Source: an uncultured Clostridia bacterium
Lineage (GTDB): Bacteria; Bacillota_A; Clostridia; Christensenellales; CAG-138
Assembly: GCA_947302865.1 (NCBI GenBank)
Contig: CAMYWS010000060.1
Location: 1 to 6,845 of the forward strand
Length of the DNA stretch: 6,845 nt
Direction of reading: 5' to 3'
Below the pieces are notes generated by a model. The model did no database searches. It saw only the letters and a program-made list of their open reading frames with translations, and was not told where the DNA came from. Position numbers and translations under genes: made by a program. Of this stretch, positions 6,478 through 6,845 are shown in pieces; position 1 is the first letter of the stretch, and each line of letters opens with the position of its first letter.

Positions 6478-6845
6478 ATGAAGAAAAAACTGCTGATCGG
6501 ATCCCTGATCCTCCTTCTTCTGTTCGGATGCCGACCGCACGAACATACATGGTCGGACGCGACCTGCACCGAGCCGAAGATCTGTCGCGACTGCGGGCAA
6601 ACCGAAGGCGAAGCGCTCGGACACGATTGGACGGACGCGACCTGCACCGAGCCGAAAACTTGCCGCAGATGCGGGTTCACCGAAGGCGAGCCGCTCGGAC
6701 ATGATTGGACGAACGCGACCTGCACCGAGCCGAAAACTTGCCGCAGATGCGGGTTCACCGAAGGCGAGCCGCTCGGACATGATTGGACGAACGCGACCTG
6801 CACCGAGCCGAAAACTTGCCGCAGATGCGGGTTCACCGAAGGCGA
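6478..6845 (+). CDS. Lipoprotein with Cys-rich 26-residue tandem repeats (3' end cut by window)
   Basis: This gene is not closed in the window: 122 codons are visible with no stop. MKKK plus a hydrophobic core ending in LLFGC gives a lipoprotein signal with acylated Cys18, so the product should be anchored on the outer face of the membrane. From His23 onward it is entirely repeats of a pattern like HDWTDATCTEPKTCRRCG then FTEGEPLG, each with one His, one Trp and three Cys (C-x5-C-x2-C). Three full units and part of a fourth are visible. Such repeats are common in surface proteins of gut Firmicutes; no biochemical role is established that I know of, and metal binding or disulfide cross-linking are guesses. 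AGGCGG (6465-6470), seven bases from the ATG, is an acceptable ribosome site. The gene begins four bases after the deacetylase stop, implying joint expression. Other domains may follow beyond the edge. Confidence 0.8.
   Translation, partial: MKKKLLIGSLILLLLFGCRPHEHTWSDATCTEPKICRDCGQTEGEALGHDWTDATCTEPKTCRRCGFTEGEPLGHDWTNATCTEPKTCRRCGFTEGEPLGHDWTNATCTEPKTCRRCGFTEG
6544..6845 (+). repeat. 78-base in-frame tandem repeat array (3 full units plus partial)
   Basis: Units begin at 6544, 6622, 6700 and 6778. The third and the visible 68 bases of the fourth are identical. The second differs from the third at two positions (CAC/CAT, GAC/AAC). The first is clearly more diverged, with changes such as AAGATCTGT against AAAACTTGC. 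The spacing keeps the reading frame. Identity rises toward the 3' side, a sign of recent duplication or gene conversion. The array continues past the window edge. Confidence 0.95.

Noticed and set aside
6544..6845. 78-base repeats as a CRISPR array or mobile-element repeat
   Set aside because: Units are directly adjacent with no spacers and are in frame within a lipoprotein, so they are protein-coding tandem repeats.

Overview
This window looks like chromosomal DNA from a moderately GC-rich member of the Bacillota, probably an anaerobic clostridium-like organism. The grounds are strong AGGAGG-type ribosome sites, sigma-A-like promoters with 17-base spacers, a PdaB-like deacetylase and a lipoprotein with the 26-residue Cys-rich repeats common in gut Firmicutes. 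This placement is inferred from gene style; no rRNA or marker gene is present.

Left part, minus strand, in transcription order. A strong promoter (5244-5272) drives a four-part membrane protein: a DedA/VTT-like membrane domain, a PlsC-type acyltransferase, a four-cysteine zinc ribbon and an uncharacterised C-terminal domain. The next gene overlaps its end by 20 bases and encodes a YfcC-family permease. A rho-independent terminator (1876-1915) follows. Its loop and 3' side hold a near-consensus promoter (TTGACA, 17 bases, TATCAT) that points at the next gene. That gene encodes a GH31 glycosidase of the YihQ (sulfoquinovosidase) type and runs off the left edge, about 613 residues being visible. 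It keeps both catalytic aspartates, but two of the residues that hold the sulfonate in YihQ appear replaced (Arg to Gln, Tyr to Phe), so its substrate is in doubt.

Right part, plus strand. The divergent intergenic region (5196-5417) holds promoters for both directions. It also has a stem-loop just before the ribosome site of an exported NodB-type polysaccharide deacetylase (5418-6473). Four bases later a lipoprotein gene begins; it consists almost entirely of near-identical 78-base repeats and runs off the right edge.

The minus-strand pair suggests membrane phospholipid work plus transport of a small anion. The GH31 gene is controlled separately, and the plus-strand pair works at the cell surface. 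I see no phage, insertion sequence, CRISPR array, tRNA or rRNA. Nothing here amounts to a clearly new multi-gene system. The points most worth following up are the altered GH31 pocket, the terminator-embedded promoter, the four-domain acyltransferase and the expanding Cys repeat.
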